Notes under the pieces: model-generated
The model's input: only the letters and a program-made list of their open reading frames with translations
Database searches by the model: none
What the model was told of the DNA's origin: nothing
Translations under genes and position numbers: made by a program
Assembly: GCA_031216915.1 (NCBI GenBank)
Contig: CM062296.1
Location: forward strand, 799,881,022-799,945,021
Origin: Pictodentalium vernedei
Taxonomy: Eukaryota > Mollusca > Scaphopoda > Dentaliida > Dentaliidae
Reading direction: 5' to 3'
Length of the DNA: 64,000 bases
In this document: positions 42,831 to 54,929 of the stretch, piece after piece
Position numbering within the stretch: position 1 is the stretch's first letter
How the letters are laid out: every line of letters begins with the position of its first letter

Positions 42831-43029
42831 CCCCAATATATTGTAAGATAAAATGATTATTACCATTATGTGGCTGTTTAAAAAATGTATCAGAGTCTCG
42901 CTCCGGGTTCTTAGGGTAGATCACGACTCGTCTTCGACTCGTCGTGATCTGCCCTTAGAACCCGGAGCTCGACTCGGATACATATTTTGTACATCCACAT
43001 AATGGTAATAATATTTATGTACAATATAA
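42831..43029. repeat. 199-bp fold-back element
   Basis: Outer arms ATTACCATTATGTGG and CCACATAATGGTAAT, middle arms GGGTTCTTAGGGTAGATCAC and its inverse, apex GACTCGTCTTCGACTCGTC. Near-perfect over much of its length. Confidence 0.85.
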
Positions 43030-43325
43030 GATTTTTATGATGTCGTAAAATTTATTAGTTCCACTGATGTTCGGCCTAATAAACTGACTAATTTGCCTGA
43101 CCACCCGATTGTCTTGTGGACAAAAAATAAATCATAGGCGAACTCTGAGTTATACCGCTTATGACGCTCATTGTGGGGTCTACTTTTGCCCAGTTTCGTT
43201 GAAATCCATTGCTTGAGGCGGGAGCGAGTAATGTAATAAGGGTGTTGCTGACTTTCGCTGAAAATTATGTTCCTCTTACAGGCGTGATAAAATGTACCCT
43301 CGTAGAAACATTTAAATCTGTCATT

Positions 43326-43668
43326 GGTGCAGGCTGCAAGCCGAGAGGTCCTCGGTTCGAATACGCACCTGCGGCAACCGCGTTGTGTCCTTGGGCAAGA
43401 CACTTCATCCCCATTGCCCACGTGGGGGGGGGGGGGGGGCATGGTGACGCTGTGTACTAAGACGTACTGCACGTCGATGGTGCACCTGTCTTCAACCAAT
43501 GCTAACTCTGCTTGTGTGGAGTTAGTATGTTGGGGAGCTGACAGTTGCTCGCCGTTGCTCGGTGGTTCTCTCCGGGTACTCCGGCTTCCTCCACCCGTAA
43601 AACTGTCGGGGTCATGATTAGCCATTGTGCAGAAATATGTGACCTTAAACACCAATAAATAAATAAAT
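43326..43668 (+). mobile_element. tRNA-derived SINE, 12-bp TSD
   Basis: Starts GGTGCAGGCTGCAAGCCGAG (head lacking its first bases, including the A box), with B box GGTTCGAATAC, full body and tail type 1 with AATA repeats. AAATCTGTCATT (43314-43325) and AAATCTGGCATT (43669-43680) are the duplication. A poly(G) run inside is specific to this copy. Confidence 0.93.
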
Positions 43669-44235
43669 AAATCTGGCATTAGGTGTGAAGCAAGCTTGCA
43701 TGCAAGGCAACGCCTTTAGTAGATCTTACGATCCGAAATTCTTAAGAAGCCAACTCAACTGATTATAGCAAACAGCATCAGTTTATTCTCCAAATAATCC
43801 GAAGTCATTAAAACAAGTGTGTTTGTCATTCTTTGTTATCTCGAAAATGTTTCTAAGGACAAAATGTCTGTAATCTTAACCAACCATTTAGAAAGCAGCT
43901 GAATGTTTCTCATGTATTTGTCTTCATTGCGCAAAGCATAAACGGTCAGATTCACAAAGCTTGTCTAACGCTAAACGCGATTTAAACAACTGTGGAAAAA
44001 GTAGGCCCAAAACCCCAGTCATTTCAAACAGCCTTATTAAATTAATCGTGGCAATCGTGGCAATCGTGGCAGCAATTCAAAATATTGCTTTGTTGATGCG
44101 ATAACTTCTGATGACCACGCAGGACATATCTGAGGTTGAATGTGAAAACGTATTGTGGCACCGATAAATCCCAAAACCTGACATAAGAGGTCGTGCGCGA
44201 GCTGCCAGATCTCCTACCTGTCTGCTTATGGCGTT

Positions 44236-44535
44236 ATCTGCGCCGCTTTTGGCAAAAATGAAAAACCGGTTCTCTAGACTACCTCAGCATCCCATGACTT
44301 CAGGTAATCATATCCCATCTTTGTAAATTGTGTCATCCTACTACCTGGACATCACATGGCCGCAGGTAGTCATTAATAAGAATTTGCATTTTTGTATTCT
44401 ATTAATAAATCGGCCACTCTTAGGGTGGTCCATTATCATCATCAAGTTCGGCTCAGGTGTTATTTTTGCCAAACACTCTTCTCCCCAGGCGATTATTATT
44501 TGTGAGGGTGGTAAAAGAGGGTTTCTCACATAAAT
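44236..44535. repeat. dispersed repeat, family L (copy L1)
   Basis: About 300 bp nearly identical to 50245-50545 (ATCTGCGCCGCTTTTGGCAA, CATCACATGGCCGCAGGTAG, GGCCACTCTTAGGGTGGTCC). Includes a weak internal inverted pair (CTACCTGGACATCACATGGC). Superfamily unknown; small frames in it are not shared-gene evidence. Confidence 0.85.
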
Positions 44536-45479
44536 GTAATTTAGGCCCCAGGCATGAATTATTTTATGGGAGGACACACACCTTAGTGTTTTTGGGATAC
44601 AACTGTACAACAAGACAGGTCTGCTAATTTATTCTCAAGCCAAGCAGACCAGTCGGCAATCTTTCAATCCTGATAATATATTTCTAAATTCTAATTCTCT
44701 TATCTGCTTTGGCTAATTCCCGTCATTTCTACAGAGTCTGACACTCTGTAGAAACAGACAATATTCCCTTTGTTTCATGGAACAATCCCAGAATACTTAC
44801 CAACCATTCCATTGGTCGAACTAATCATCAACTCAACAGGTTGGAGTCACTTCGAAATTACCAACTTTGTAACAAGAAGCACAGTTAGTTAACTCTTTCC
44901 CGCCGCCTCCCCTCTCACCACCATCTTTTTTCTCAGGTTCTATCTACTTCTTTTCAGAGCTCGGCAAGTCAACCACCGGCTTCCACTAACTTGTCCCATC
45001 TATCTTCACTTTCGCTTCTTCTGACACCCCTGGCTATTGGACGTACCAGTTAGACATGCTTTCGTTGCACTGCTGAGCTTGACACAAGTTAGACACATTA
45101 CAAGACAAAGCCCGTGGGTTTAAGACGCAGGAAGAGAATGCCTCAAGTTAACACTGCTCAATGGATATATCACTCAACATGAATTCAAAATGGACAACAG
45201 TTAGCATCCCTGTATTACTTGATCGGGATCAGCATAAGCAACAAACTTCCGTCGTGAAAGTCATCATCATAATGCCTCCATCGTGCCTATCCCTGCATTG
45301 CAGGCTGGGATTCTGGCAATGGACAATAGCTTTGTGCATCAGATTTTAGGGAAGAATTGTCGATTATTTGAGTTCGCCTGCCGCCGAATGGCGATGGCCT
45401 GCATTTGGAATCTTTATTTCAACCAGTGGGGGTTAACCCGAGGTTTCTTGGGAGTTACTGCGCTCAGGATGGTGCAAAT
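44536..45479. other. no gene; small hairpin
   Basis: CTACAGAGTCTGACACTCTGTAG at 44730-44752 is the only structure recognised. Confidence 0.4.
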
Positions 45480-45680
45480 GTTCTGCAGAACTATGCTCGT
45501 GCCCATGGGCGCAGATCTCTTCCAAAAAGTTGGGGGGACGGGCCGATGCCGAAGGCATCTGCACCGAGTGCCGCAGGCACGAGCCGGCAGAGGGGGGTTT
45601 GGGGGGTTCTCCCCCCAAGAAAATTTTTAAATTGCGCTTTCAAATGGTGCATTCTGGTGGCCTCTGGGGTATAATTTCTC
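45480..45680. repeat. dispersed repeat, family U (copy U1)
   Basis: AAGTTGGGGGGACGGGCCGA, CCGAGTGCCGCAGGCACGAG, GGGGGTTCTCCCCCCAAGAA and GGTGCATTCTGGTGGC recur in diverged form at 60275-60430. Likely a hAT-type MITE fragment; ends not defined. Confidence 0.6.
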
Positions 45681-45788
45681 TTAATTATTTAGTGGAAAAA
45701 ATTTGTTTTTCAACAGCCTGTTGTAATTTTGTCAAAATGCTTAACCATAATTGTTCCCGCTTTACCGAGCGTTCCCTATTAGATTAAC

Positions 45789-45925
45789 ACAATTCAACTG
45801 TGCGGTGGATTAGCATAAGGGCCCAACAGATGGAGCGACGACGTATGTGTCGGGCCTGTTAATGGTTTAACAGATCCAATAACAGCCCGACACATACGTC
45901 ATCAACAAGTCGCGTGAATTGAATG
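45789..45925. repeat. fold-back element with 60-bp hairpin core
   Basis: GACGTATGTGTCGGGCCTGT pairs with ACAGCCCGACACATACGTC (45839-45900); outer CAATTCAACTGTGCGG pairs loosely with CGCGTGAATTGAAT. Confidence 0.8.
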
Positions 45926-46162
45926 AATTCGACCGATAAATTTCGTTTTCAAAATGTAAACAAAGCAGACGATACTGTCTTGCACATTTTCACGAGCTCA
46001 GTACCGGCCTATTACTCTCTCTGCATAAGAATTCTGTCTGCAACATTGATATTCCGATATCAAATAGTTATGCTGCTTATGCATTCGTGCAACCCACAGC
46101 TGTGTCTGGCTGAGTAACAACTTATTTGAAGGCGCAGTGTTGAACAACTGTTCGTTGAACGT

Positions 46163-46288
46163 TACGTCAGTCCAAACATGGACCCACAGACATAGTCCGT
46201 AATATAATTTTTGTGGTTGATGCGGCTACAGTACAGGCCGTACCAACCCCAAAATTATATTACGAACTGTGGGTCCAAGTTTGGACTA
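46163..46288. mobile_element. fold-back MITE, family J (copy J1)
   Basis: AGTCCAAACATGGACCCACA pairs with TGTGGGTCCAAGTTTGGACT; the core AGTCCGTAATATAATTTTTG also pairs. GTTGAACGT occurs on both sides (46154-46162 and 46290-46298), a possible 8-9 bp duplication. The core resembles the fold-back inside family I. Confidence 0.75.
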
Positions 46289-46344
46289 GTTGAACGTGTA
46301 TCAGAAGTGAATCTCGCATTAAAATTGATGAGAGGGTGCAGCAG

Positions 46345-46475
46345 TGGGGGAGCATAGTGGGGGACATGTCATACCATGTCCCCCCAGTGGTGGGGGGGAC
46401 ATGGCATACCATGTCCCCCCCCTTGATGAGATCGGGGGGGGGGGCACATCCCCCCCCCCCCCCCCCATGATCTGC
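46345..46475. repeat. GGGGGACATG-type repeats and G/C runs
   Basis: Inverted and direct copies of GGGGGACATG(T/G)CATACCATG plus poly(G) and poly(C) runs. Frames here are composition artefacts. Confidence 0.7.
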
Positions 46476-46584
46476 GCCCATGCTCGTGCCATCAACATTA
46501 TGCGGCAGGCGAGAGGATGCCTTCCAACAAAATCGATCTGTATTACAGACAGCTTTCTGGTATACAAAGACGGGGTTTCCGTTA

Positions 46585-49500
46585 TTAGGGAGTTTGCGAT
46601 TTCAAATGTGTACGGGTACGGGTACGTGTAGCTACACGTACCCGTACACGTTGGGATTTGAGAAAAATTGAGTTGCGAAACGACTTTTTAATTAACGTGT
46701 ACGTGTACGGGTCAGTAACTCTGAGTTCAGGGTCATTATGTTGTTGACCAACAATGGCTTCCTCAGATCTGCTGATGTTCGGTGCGATTGAAGACGACGT
46801 AGAATTAGTGTTGTTATCCACAACTGATGAACGTTCAGCTTCTAACATTAGGTTTCATTTCCCAAGCTTTGACTTGACACGATTTACAAATGATGAATGC
46901 CGTCAAAATGTTTAGGTTCGACAAGGACGGTTTAGCCAAGTTAACACCACATTCCAATTACCCCAATCAGTCGTTTGTGAGAATGGCACCGTTGTATCCG
47001 ACACAGAAGGGTTGTGCATCATGCTGCGCAGACTTATATATCCAAATATTTCATAACACCATGTGGCAACCCATGTAAAACCCGGGTTTTTGCCGGTTGG
47101 ATGCTACCCGCTCCAAATATGCTCCATACCAAATAACCAATGACCTGATACGTACAGATTTATCAAAAGTTGCGTTTGATTTTTTTTTTTATTTTGTATT
47201 TTGAGGCCCATGCATGGGCCACATTTGTTCCCGCTAAATGTGCCCCAAAGGGATCAATTTAAATAGACCTGAAAATCCTACTTACAGTGATGCCATATAT
47301 CAAATATGAATCATTTGAGGCAGTGGTTTAGAAAAAAAACAGATTTTTAAATGTTTTTTTCTATTATCCACAGTGTTAAAAAAATGCGGACTTAGCATTT
47401 TTTCAAAGTCCAGAAGCTGTATTCTACGACAAAACTAATGACATTTCTTTACTATTCCTTTCTGTTGGTTGGTTCCAAGAAAGCTTCACACCAAATAAGA
47501 AATCTCAGTGCATTGTGGTTTTGGCGATATGGGCGTTTAACAAAAAATATTTCTATTTTTAGCTGCCGCGGTTCCCACGGGGCTACTGGAAATTGTTGGG
47601 GGCATAAATAATTATGACCCATCAATATACTTACGTCATAATAAATTTGGTTCAAATCGGCCGCTCGGTCAGAAAATATAAATTTTTGGCGGGGCAAAAA
47701 TTCTTGCCTCTCCCATAACGATGGTGAATATTGCCCCTCGAACTTCTCTTAAACAAATTGGGTTCTACACCCCAAAGGGAGGCAACATAACGGTCTCTGC
47801 TACCGCTGGTTCAAGAGAAGATGTTTTACCAATTGGCGCATTTTGGCCCCACACCACCACCCCCCCCCCCCCTACTCAATACGAGCAAAAATATTATTTA
47901 AAAAAATGCCCCTATATAACCGCTACTCAAGTGAAATTCCATTAAAGTTTTCCCAAACATCACCTTCAGGACGGACGACGGACGCGCGACGGGCATTAAA
48001 AGTGATTAGAATAGCTCACCCTGATTTTCAGTCAAGTGAGCTAACACGCCACTTGCCAACAGCCACAGAGAATGACTGAACGCAAGCCAATGATTGAAAC
48101 TTGTCTGGCTAGGACAAGTGTTTGACTCTCTTAATAAGGAAATAAATATGTCCACAACCAGCCCACGACAAGGGCATGTGGTGTATGTGAGGGGTCATAA
48201 GGTGGGCGTGTGATTGTTTGTTGGTTGCTGTATTTGGTCATCGGTTCTCCCAAAGGGAAACCGAATTGCCAACCTTTCATTGTGTAAGCTAATGGATGAT
48301 TCCAGCTTTTACAAACCGCCATATTGGTCTGTTTTGGTGGCGTTCTTTCCATTTTGTAACCGCTATGGAAATCATGCTGGCACTGCTCCCAAAGCAGCGT
48401 TCTGTTTGTGTTTTTCTTCTCTCTTTAACGAAGATTGTTTTGCGGCATTGATTAGATGCCATGACTTCATCCCAATAAATGCATCACACCTGTGTGTGCC
48501 TCGGCACCTAGCAAATGAACCACCGGTCGATTGGAATCCTTATGGTAGTTTGGTGAGCCAGGCTGCATAAATCTCACATCCTAGAATAACGTGGCTGGTG
48601 GGGGCTGGCCCTCCGGTAAACGCATTCGATGCAATGTGCAATCTCTTTTCACGAGCTGGATCTTGGTTGCTATCCGGCCTCCTTGGTTCTGTCTGACACT
48701 ATAAATCCAATGATAGCCATTCGGTTCGCAATGGTTTTAAAATCCCACGTCGTACTTTCGCCCCTTTGGCACGTGAAAACTATTTTGTTTTTGTTTTGTT
48801 TTTGTTTTGCTCTCCTTATGCTTATGTCTTGCTCTCTACCTTTCAGCAGGTCTCTGCTACAAACACCTTCCATCGGAAAGTCATTACTCAGTGACGTAGC
48901 CAGGCCTGGGAGAGCTCCCCCCCCCCCCCATACACACACACACCCACGTCATGACCCGCTCCCATTTAAAATGAAGCGCGCATTTAAAAACACAAAAACA
49001 AACAGGGTATAAATAATTTTGAAACAAACAGGGTATATAAAATAATTTTCAAAAATAATTCAGTAGTTCGATTGTTATCAATGGGGGGACTTGAATGTCC
49101 CTGGGGAGAACCTCCTGATTATCCACATTGTGAGGGGCACCCTTCCCATACTCCTCATCTCAGTGTTGTGCACTTTGGGATCTGCCTCCGGCTCAGTAAT
49201 CAACTTACGTGCCCCCCCCCCCTCCTCATATTGTTCCTAGCTCACAACCATCGTAGTAAGCCATCTGATTCAATCGAACTTACCCACTACTAAATCAATT
49301 CTCCACCCCCCCCCCCCCCACACACACACACCCTCACACGACACACACACACACACACACACATTCACACCGTGCACGAAAATAAATAAATTAAGAATAA
49401 AATAATCAAATATATAATAGTGATCGTTCATAGGCGTAGTGGCAACGTAACAGAAACATCCTCGTGTGATAATTCATCGTTGGAAGAAAGGGAAAATATA

Positions 49501-50155
49501 TTCTTCAAGACTGTTCGAGAAAACAGCTGCGTTTTAGATCTTAAATATTCAATCCACAACAAACACAACAACAATTTCCCCTTGATATCCGCGAAGAAAT
49601 CTTCCAGAACACAAGGATTACAACGAGAATAACCTGTTATATTATATATGTGGAGAGAAATTGAAACCATTATTATTTAAACAAATCCATATCTACCCGT
49701 TCGTCGAAACTTGTAAACCTACTTCTACACGTTGGATAAAAACGTGTACGTGTGAAAGTAAGCGAACTTTATGACGTTGTCGACAAGATTTTCGTCTACC
49801 CGTACACGTACACGTAATGACTTTTCCTGACCAAAACGAATTATTTCGTGATTAATGCCAGTGTTGACATGTCCTTGTCACAACAAAATTAAACTAATTT
49901 GTTTCACAAACACGCTCATTATTTCGATTGTTGCAATTAGAAAGCTTCTAGGAACCACGGGATTGTAGCTGACACGAATTTGTGCATTCAACTGAAACAC
50001 ATTTTGTCTTTTTAAATCACTGGAATTTCAAATTTCAACCCGACAGTTTTACGTGTAGCAAACGTGTAAGCGTGTGCAAGAAGTGTGACGTACTTCACAA
50101 ATTATCTGCTACACATACCCGTACCCGTACACGTTTGAAATCGCAAACTCCCTAT
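46585..50155. mobile_element. possible 3.6-kb DNA transposon with GTACGG-rich inverted ends (family K)
   Basis: Left end AGGGAGTTTGCGATTTCAAA, then TGTGTACGGGTACGGGTACG; right end is the inverse (CCCGTACCCGTACACG, TTTGAAATCGCAAACTCCCT) with about 42 of 45 positions matching. More GTGTACG-type motifs lie inside both ends (46700-46720, 49750-49820). No target duplication and no transposase domain is recognised, so the two ends could also be two solo copies of a short repeat in opposite orientation. Confidence 0.5.
46900..49410. other. interior of possible family K element, no domain recognised
   Basis: Short frames without known motifs. Contains a hAT-like half end (CAGTGACGTAGCCAGGCCTG, 48890), a C run (48918-48929), an AC microsatellite (49319-49364) and C runs at 49210 and 49306. 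Confidence 0.4.
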
Positions 50156-50244
50156 TGTCAAATTTAGTGATTTGTATTCACATATGTTTTGTACTTATAG
50201 CACAGTTCTCTGTAGTTTAGGACCCTGCATTACAGGCAGGCGTG

Positions 50245-50545
50245 ATCTGCGCCACTTTTGGCAAAAATGGAAAACCGGTTCTCTGGACTACCTCAGCATC
50301 ACATGGCTTCAGGTAGTCATATCCCATCTTTGTAAATTGTGTCGTCCTACTACCTGGGCATCACATGGCCACAGGTTGTCATAAACAAGAATTTGCATTT
50401 TTGTATTCTATTGATAAATCGGCCACTCTTAGGGTGGTCCATTATCATCATCAATTTCGGCTCAAGTGTTATTTTTGCCAAACAAGCTTCTCCCCAGGCG
50501 ATTATTATTTGTAAGGGTGGTAAAAGGGGGTTGGTCACATAAATA
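50245..50545. repeat. dispersed repeat, family L (copy L2)
   Basis: Same orientation and length as L1 at 44236-44535 with few differences. It begins about 90 bp beyond the right end of the family K region. Confidence 0.85.
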
Positions 50546-50604
50546 TATATTCTGTTTCTAACATCTTCACTTCTTAGCCTTTGTAACACAATAAATAATT
50601 TCAT

Positions 50605-50808
50605 ACGTGGGGACACGGTAGCGCTGTGTACTGAGGAGTACTGCACGTCTATGGTGCACTTGTCTTCAACAAATGCTAACCCTGTTATGGAGAGTTAGTA
50701 TGTTGTGGAGTCTGACAGTTGCTCGCCGTTACTTGTGGTTCTCTCCGACTTCCTTCACCCGCAAAACTACCCGACACGAGGTGACCCTGGCTGTGTCCTT
50801 AGACAAAA

Positions 50809-50855
<47 letters not shown>

Positions 50856-50912
50856 ATATATATATAAATAAATAACTAAATAAATAAATAAAGAAATAAA
50901 TAAATAAATAAA
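50605..50912 (+). mobile_element. SINE, 5'-truncated, with long AAAT tail
   Basis: Starts inside the body (GGGGACACGGTAGCGCTGTG), continues TACTGCACGTCTATGGTGCA and tail type 2 (CCGACACGAGGTGACCCTGG, then a shortened end), followed by about 100 bp of interrupted AAAT units. Confidence 0.85.
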
Positions 50913-51183
50913 TTCATTCATCTCATGGAATTCTTAACTGTTTGTGTGCCGAGAGCCCATATTTGAGCTTCATTCTAAAGTGCAGTTTGTGCAACTTAAA
51001 TTCTTCTCATTCTTGTGGATGTGCATCATATTATCTTTGAAGTGAAATTATTATTTAGTCTGCATGGATGTACCTTGTTACATTTTAAGGGAGAGTGCTT
51101 TGGGCACTCTCTCATAAAATTAACAAGGCAAGGACATGTGAACTCTGCTTAAAAACAACTGCCCTGTTGGGATTCAATTGCAT

Positions 51184-51194
51184 TCTGACCCCCC

Positions 51195-51225
<31 letters not shown>

Positions 51226-51230
51226 ACCCG
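51184..51230. repeat. poly(C) run and AC microsatellite
   Basis: About 22 C followed by AC repeats. No other structure. Confidence 0.9.
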
Positions 51231-51720
51231 CTGGACCGTGACAGGTCAATGCACTCACACTTTATTTTAGAATATGAGCCAAGTTAAATCTGAGTTACAG
51301 AGAGTGAAGCCATTAAAATGGATTCCATCCAGTCATCCAGAGAGAGAGCCACGATAGCAGCTGCATGCACTCAACTAGTTGAACAAAGCTTCAACGTTTA
51401 CATCTTACTACAACATTCATCATCCAACACTTTCTAAATTCTGTCATATATTACTAAACGTAACCTTACTTTCCATATTACCATCTTATACATGTAATTA
51501 TAATCAAAATGGGATCCCACTCAACGCTTTATTCCAGATGTGGAGACAGCTTACATAACCATCAGCTTATTGCTAGGTCCATTTTTCAATTTTCAAGTTC
51601 ACAATTTGTGGTAATATCTGTTTTTGTACTAACATATTTTGGGAAATAGAGTATTGTCAAATCAAATTCAAAATACACAAAAATAATTCAGCTCTCTACA
51701 GGTTAAGGTACGTCTTGTTT

Positions 51721-51790
51721 TTAACCCTTTACCCAACGTAGACGATATCAAAATTTATTATTTTAAATATCATTTTTTAAATTTTTTTTT
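51721..51790. mobile_element. family C, one-ended fragment (C4)
   Basis: TTAACCCTTTACCCAACG, TAGACGATATCAAAATTTAT, matching the left end of the full copy that begins 173 bp downstream. Confidence 0.8.
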
Positions 51791-51893
51791 CCCATCCGTA
51801 AGCTGGGGGACTGTTATTTGGTCTTTGTCGAACTCTCGGCAGTTTAAATATTCTCCCACACACAATTTAAATACGCCTAGCTTTACATAGTCT

Positions 51894-52147
51894 TTAACCC
51901 TTTACCCAACGCAGACGATATCAAAATTTATTATTTTAAATATCATTTTTTCAAATTTTTCCAAAAATTTCAACAAAACCATATCATGTGACCCCTCGTT
52001 GGAACGAGCTCGTCGAGCTCGTTCCAATCCAACGAGGGGTCACATGATATGGTTTTGTTGAAATTGTTTGAAAAATAATATTTTTTCAACTACTGAATTT
52101 GCATATTACGCGGATGGATGCGGCCGATTCGTTGGGTAAAGGGTTAA
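51894..52147. mobile_element. TTAA-type MITE, family C (copy C5, near consensus)
   Basis: TTAACCCTTTACCCAACGCA to CGTTGGGTAAAGGGTTAA with TTAA at both borders. Arms: AGACGATATCAAAATTTATT and CATATTACGCGGATGGATGC. The hairpin TGACCCCTCGTTGGAACGAG apexes at GAGCTCG-T-CGAGCTC and has a small CCAAT duplication in one arm. Confidence 0.93.
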
Positions 52148-52925
52148 TGACCTTTAATAATCTGACACAAAGTGAGTCTGCTGATATACCGTATGTGTAA
52201 ATTGCATAGTACCTTTTCTCCGTTTAACACAGAAAATCTATAAAATAATTTTCAGAATACAATGTCTGTCTATTAAAAATGCATGCATTTAAATTAATGT
52301 CATCCGAAAGCATTTCCGGGTGTAGCGGCCATTCTTCAAAAGTTAATATTCTAAAGTTAATATACTATAACTTCACCGGGGAAGATGGCATTCTTTTTTC
52401 TCTCAAAGCTGCATCACCCCAAATTGTCGTATTATTGTAGTATCTGATTGAAAAATGGAAAGCATGAAATGAATATCAAGTTATTATCAGATGAAACTGT
52501 AAATTCTAAATAAATATGGATTAAATATACCAAGGGACTGAACGCTAAAAAAAGACAACATCAATAAAGTGGGTTGCCTTTGGTTTTCGTTTTTCATTGA
52601 CAAACGTTTACCCTCCGACACTACAAGTGAAAGGTCGCTTTTGCTATCAGTCTCCAATACAGGTCTAAAGTATAGAACACATTGAGTGGTAGCTCAGTAG
52701 ATCTGTTGTCACCCTAGATATGTTGTCCTAAGAGCGGTCACCAATCTGAGAGTACTGATTTACAGCTCTTATGAAAAATAGGCTCTTCCAATTTATAGTA
52801 TTCGACATGACGAGGAAGGGAATATTGCTCGAAAGAATGAAAATAAGGGTGTAATGAAATGTTTCTTTTGCAAACGATTATTTGCGTTCTCCAGTCAAAA
52901 GAATACATATTGTATTTCCTAAAAA
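52148..52925. other. no recognised feature
   Basis: Unassigned AT-rich sequence. Confidence 0.4.
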
Positions 52926-52979
52926 GTAGAGCTGTAGGTTTTTTAATTTCTTGTTCGGTTTCGGTTTTGGTTTTTCAGG
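52926..52979. mobile_element. family F, 54-bp left-end fragment (F5)
   Basis: GTAGAGCTGTAGGTTTTTTA to GGTTTTGGTTTTTCAG, matching the first 54 bp of F1, then unrelated sequence. Confidence 0.8.
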
Positions 52980-53440
52980 TTTTTGCTGAAGATGATTTTT
53001 ATTACCGGATATATGTATGCGTGGACATCACAGCTCACGCATGGATTACGGCCGTACTGTATGTGTTTGAGGTGTAAAAAATGCGCAATGGCACAGACAC
53101 TTCCTACTGAAACGTTTTAGTCTTCTTATATGCCGCTAAAATATTGTTTTCTTAAAAATATATTTGTACTGAACCTCGATGAATCTCAAATATGATAGAA
53201 AATACACAAATTTGATTTAAACTAAGTGTTGACCTTAGGAACTGGTTGAACTGACTGGCAATAATTGGTGCTATTCTCAGATGGGCTTCAAGTTGGTACT
53301 CACAGGGATGTTACACAATCTCTAGTGTTTCTTATAAGCGATGACAGGCCGAAGATCAAAGGGTTCTTTTAATTTAGAGTTCGTTAAATTGAATTCATAT
53401 TTTAATATTTTTGCTGTTTTGATATTCATTTTGTTGTATG

Positions 53441-53690
53441 TTAACCCTTTACCTAACATGAAAAGCAGACGACACATGCAAACAAAATTCTTGAATAACT
53501 AATTTTTTTCATTTTTTGTCTCAGAAACATAGGTTATGACCCCTCTTTGGAACGAGCTCGACGAGCTCGTTCCAAGGAGGGTCATAACCTATGTTTTTGA
53601 GACAAAAAATGAAAAAATATTGAGAATTAATTGGCGATTTTTGTGAATAACGCTGGCCGGTTTTGGTCGTTACGTTGGGTAAAGGGTTAA
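53441..53690. mobile_element. TTAA-type MITE, family A (copy A4)
   Basis: TTAACCCTTTACCTAACATG to GTTGGGTAAAGGGTTAA, TTAA at both borders, central hairpin with the GAGCTCG-A-CGAGCTC apex. It abuts the 3' end of the Penelope-like coding remnant. Confidence 0.92.
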
Positions 53691-54626
53691 AGTAAAGGGA
53701 AATATGGTCCTCCTTTAGCATTCTCACGCGATATGTTCATTCCAAATGGCCAGAGGGTTTGAAGCGTTTTGGTCCAAAAAGCTTCACATTTTTTTCTAAA
53801 TTTATCTGTTTCTTCTAATGTATCTTTAATTGATGGTTGATCAACTGGATGGGTTTCAAAATCGTCCAAAGAATGGCCAGGAAGGTTGAAATGTTGTGCT
53901 ACTTGGGTATCAGTATTATGTTTTATATTCTGTTGATGTCGAGTAACATGCATTAGGAAAGGATTTTGACTTTGTCAATACCGCGCAGCTACAATTCTGC
54001 AATGGTCTGTTGTGTTCAATTTTCAGTGGTTCGAAATCGGTAATTTCTGCGGGACTCTTTTTCAGAGTTTGAAATTTCAGGCTACGCAAAAAGTGTAGTG
54101 CGCACTCCCTAGATCCGAGTACGCCCAATAGCGTACAACAAGCCTCGTTGAAATTTACCTTATCGCCCGAATTAACTTGGAATCGAACGAGCTGTTATTT
54201 GATGATACCTTTGAATGTATGTGATGGATGAAATGATTTTGTGTGCAACAAATGATGTGAATCAGTTGGTTTAAAATACACCTTATAATCTAAATGACCG
54301 GATGCCTTGAATTGTTTGCCTTTGTAGACGGCCACGTCGAGAAAATCAACAGAATCGTGACTGAGAGTGGCTTTCAATTTGATGTTTGGATCATGATTGT
54401 TTAAATTTTCTAACAATTCATCAAAATCGTATTTTAAATGTTCCCAAATGATAAAGTGTCATCTATATATCTGAGATATACGAGAGGATGCTTTGCACAT
54501 TTCATTAGGGCATTTTCCTCCCTGCTACATAAATGCTTGCAAAATTAGGACTAAATCTTTTGCCCATAGGGCAATCCATTATTTGTAAATAATTTTCGCC
54601 ATAGAATTGATGAAAGGTATTACCTT

Positions 54627-54875
54627 TTAACCCTTTACCCAACACAGACGATATCAAAATTTATTATTTTAAAAATCATTTTTTTAAATTTTTCCAAAAA
54701 TTTCAACAAAACCATATCATGTGACCCCTCGTTGGAACGAGCTCGTTAAGCTCGTTCCAACGAGGGGTCACATGATATGGTTTTGTTGAAATTTTTTGAA
54801 ATATAATATTTTTTCAACTGCTGAATTTGCATATTACGCGGGCGGATGCGGTCGATTCGTTGGGTAAAGGGTTAA
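54627..54875. mobile_element. TTAA-type MITE, family C (copy C6), inside Penelope-like element
   Basis: TTAACCCTTTACCCAACACA to CGTTGGGTAAAGGGTTAA, TTAA at both borders. The arms match C5 closely and the central hairpin (GACCCCTCGTTGGAACGAGC) is perfect. It splits the RT region upstream of the MDCPMG motif. Confidence 0.94.
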
Positions 54876-54929
54876 ACTCAGCTCTAAAAAATCCAAAATT
54901 TATTCATCCGGATATTTTTCGAATGCATT

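Noticed and set aside
43035-43679. 214-codon minus frame
   Set aside because: Most of it is antisense SINE sequence; the remaining 60 codons show no recognised family.
46600-46660. Interstitial telomere
   Set aside because: The GTACGGGTACGGG motif is irregular, short and part of an inverted pair, unlike a regular telomeric hexamer array.
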